Shown here: positions 62,408 through 64,000 of the stretch, piece by piece
Position numbering within the stretch: position 1 is the first letter of the stretch
How the letters are laid out: every line of letters starts with the position of its first letter
Assembly: GCF_900110705.1 (NCBI RefSeq)
Contig: NZ_FOEJ01000004.1
Location: 310,001 to 374,000 of the forward strand
Length of the DNA stretch: 64,000 nucleotides
Direction: 5' to 3'
DNA from: Loktanella sp. DSM 29012
Lineage (GTDB): Bacteria > Pseudomonadota > Alphaproteobacteria > Rhodobacterales > Rhodobacteraceae
Notes under the pieces: model-generated
What the model was told of the DNA's origin: nothing
Seen by the model: the letters and a program-made list of their open reading frames with translations, nothing else
The model's database searches: none
Position numbers and translations under genes: made by a program

Positions 62408-64000
62408 TTATTCCGCTGGGGTTGCTTGGGGCAGGGCAGCCCGTGCCGGTGCGGCCCCGCGGATGGTCATCCACATGTTCCAGCACATGATCAGTGCCCC
62501 TGCGAGGAACATCACACCGCCCATTCCACGCACCACATACATCGGGAATTTTGCGGAAACCGTGTCGGCAAAGCTGTTGACCAGGAACCCTTGGTCGTCG
62601 ACCTCGCGCCACATCAGGCCTTCCATGATGCCAGAGATCCACATGGATGCGGCGTAGAGAACGATTCCCAGCGTCGCGAGCCAGAAGTGCCAGTTGATCG
62701 CGGACATCGAATGCATTTCCTTGCGGCCCCACAGGCGCGGCGTGAGGAAATAGATGCAGGCAAAGGTGATCATGCCGTTCCAGCCCAAAGCACCCGAATG
62801 CACGTGGCCGATGGTCCAATCGGTGTAATGCGACAGGCTGTTGACCGCGCGGATCGACATCATCGGACCCTCGAAGGTGGACATCCCGTAAAACCCAAGG
62901 CTCAGGACGAACATCCGCAGGATCGGGTCTGTGCGCAGCTTGTCCCAGGCCCCTTGCAGGGTCATCAGGCCGTTGATCATGCCGCCCCAGCTGGGCATCC
63001 ACAAAACGATCGAGAACACCATGCCCAGCGTCGACGCCCAGTCAGGAAGGGCCGTGTAGTGCAGGTGGTGCGGGCCGGCCCAGATATAGAGAAAGATCAG
63101 CGCCCAGAAGTGGATGATCGACAGCTTGTAGCTATAGATGGGGCGGTTCGCCTGCTTTGGCACAAAGTAGTACATCATCCCCAGGAAACCGGCCGTCAAA
63201 AAGAACCCGACGGCGTTATGGCCATACCACCACTGGGTCATCGCATCCTGCACACCACTGAAGATCTGCACGGATTTGCTGCCCCAGATACTGACCGGGA
63301 CGGACAGGTTGTTCACCACATGCAGCATGGCGACCGTGATGATGAAGGCGAGAAAGAACCAGTTCGCCACGTAGATGTGGCGTTCCTTGCGGCGAAAGAT
63401 CGTGCCGAGAAACACGGCCAGGTATGTCAGCCAGACGAGGGTCAGCCAGATGTCCACGTACCATTCGGGTTCGGCATATTCCTTGGATTGCGTGGCCCCC
63501 AGCAGATAACCGGTTGCGGCCAGAACGATGAACAGCTGATAGCCCCAGAAAACGAACCAATGCGCCTTGCCGCCCCACAGGCGTGCGCCGCTGGTGCGCT
63601 GCACGACGTAGAACGATGTGGCGATCAGGGCGTTGCCGCCGAACGCGAAAATCACCGCACTGGTGTGCAGCGGACGCAGGCGGCCAAAGTTCGTAAATGG
63701 CTGGCCCCAGTCAAAATTCAGTGCCGGAAAGGCAAGCTGGAACGCGATGAATGTTCCGACCAGAAAACCGGCAATCCCCCAAAAGGCCGTCGCGATGACC
63801 CCCGCACGGATGACGCCATCGGCGTAGCGGTGGGTATCGACCGCGGGTTTTGGCTCGTCCGCCTGGCGCAAGATCCAGATGAACAGGCCCGCGGCAATGA
63901 CCATGATCAGGACGGCGTGCACCTGATAGGCCAGGTCGTGCGCCCAGTTCGCGCCGATTGCGGCGATCAGCGTGATCAACGCAAGTATGATGAGTTTGAC
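62408..64000 (-). CDS. ccoN: cbb3 oxidase catalytic subunit I, 5' end cut by window
   Basis: Twelve-helix heme-copper subunit with the low-spin heme, the binuclear centre and the proton channel. The visible 530 codons read through to the window edge (first in-window residues [19 protein letters not shown]), so the start lies a few codons outside. Key parts: [39 protein letters not shown] with the Cu(B) histidine, [29 protein letters not shown] with further Cu ligands, and [13 protein letters not shown] with the high-spin heme ligand. First structural gene of ccoN-O-Q-P; any FnrL box of this operon is outside. Confidence 0.96.
   Translation of the reverse strand, partial: VKLIILALITLIAAIGANWAHDLAYQVHAVLIMVIAAGLFIWILRQADEPKPAVDTHRYADGVIRAGVIATAFWGIAGFLVGTFIAFQLAFPALNFDWGQPFTNFGRLRPLHTSAVIFAFGGNALIATSFYVVQRTSGARLWGGKAHWFVFWGYQLFIVLAATGYLLGATQSKEYAEPEWYVDIWLTLVWLTYLAVFLGTIFRRKERHIYVANWFFLAFIITVAMLHVVNNLSVPVSIWGSKSVQIFSGVQDAMTQWWYGHNAVGFFLTAGFLGMMYYFVPKQANRPIYSYKLSIIHFWALIFLYIWAGPHHLHYTALPDWASTLGMVFSIVLWMPSWGGMINGLMTLQGAWDKLRTDPILRMFVLSLGFYGMSTFEGPMMSIRAVNSLSHYTDWTIGHVHSGALGWNGMITFACIYFLTPRLWGRKEMHSMSAINWHFWLATLGIVLYAASMWISGIMEGLMWREVDDQGFLVNSFADTVSAKFPMYVVRGMGGVMFLAGALIMCWNMWMTIRGAAPARAALPQATPAE

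Noticed and set aside
1-64000. CRISPR array, prophage, integron or toxin-antitoxin system
   Set aside because: No regularly spaced direct repeats, no integrase, transposase or structural phage genes, and no small toxin-antitoxin pair could be recognised.

Overview
The window is ordinary high-GC chromosomal DNA from an alphaproteobacterium, most likely a marine member of the Rhodobacteraceae (Roseobacter group). The signs are the FixGHIS/ccoNOQP layout with an FnrL-type box, a bifunctional PutA with a divergent Lrp-type regulator, an aerobic (CobN-type) cobalamin pathway, BluB, a PCMT-like gene coupled to tolC, and intergenic repeats of a kind I know from this family. Genus cannot be decided from the sequence. 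I see no phage, transposase, CRISPR array, rRNA or plasmid functions. Two tRNAs are present: Cys(GCA) on the minus strand and Leu(TAA) on the plus strand.

Layout. 1-13.5 kb: polyamine decarboxylase (nspC, cut by the window edge), smpB, a YcaQ-type DNA glycosylase, dapA, a periplasmic lytic transglycosylase, an HWE histidine kinase, a DMT exporter, a split and divergent MnmD/MnmC pair for tRNA wobble-uridine modification, a VOC/hot-dog dehydratase pair, an FMN reductase and a ThDP enzyme. 13.5-22.8 kb: a cobalamin/cobalt block. It holds lrgA-lrgB-cobO-bluB, the cobaltochelatase large subunit cobN, a GNAT gene, a His-rich CobW GTPase and a CbiM-like cobalt uptake protein behind a clear cobalamin riboswitch. 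cobQ lies further on at 29.7-31.2 kb. 23-38.7 kb: smc, tRNA-Cys, PCMT-like/tolC, a PopZ-like protein, cobQ, efp, ygfZ with an MsbA-like ABC exporter, two PLP aminotransferases and small membrane or metal-binding proteins. 38.7-48.3 kb: valS, an orphan CoxL-type molybdenum hydroxylase subunit overlapping a DUF2235 hydrolase, a thioesterase, metF/metR with a textbook MetR box, and suhB. 48.3-50.7 kb: a lower-GC OafA-type acyltransferase flanked by unusually long gene-free stretches, probably acquired. 50.7-64 kb: rhomboid protease, putA/putR, a TPR protein, tRNA-Leu and the complete cbb3 oxidase assembly and structural set (ccoS-I-H-G and ccoP-Q-O-N, with ccoN running off the end).

How the genes work together. 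The riboswitch should switch off cobalt uptake (and perhaps cobW) when cobalamin is plentiful. CobN inserts cobalt into the corrin, with CobW as the likely cobalt chaperone. CobO adenosylates the corrin, CobQ amidates it, and BluB makes the lower ligand. The cco genes form two minus-strand units: a structural unit, and an assembly unit with an FnrL-like box in its leader, consistent with low-oxygen induction.

Most notable observation: two stretches inside cobN resemble intergenic repeats found elsewhere in this same window and are read through in frame. They would be repeat-derived peptide insertions in an essential-pathway enzyme. The same repeat family sits after the YcaQ-like gene and after smc, with conserved flanks around a palindromic core that differs from copy to copy.
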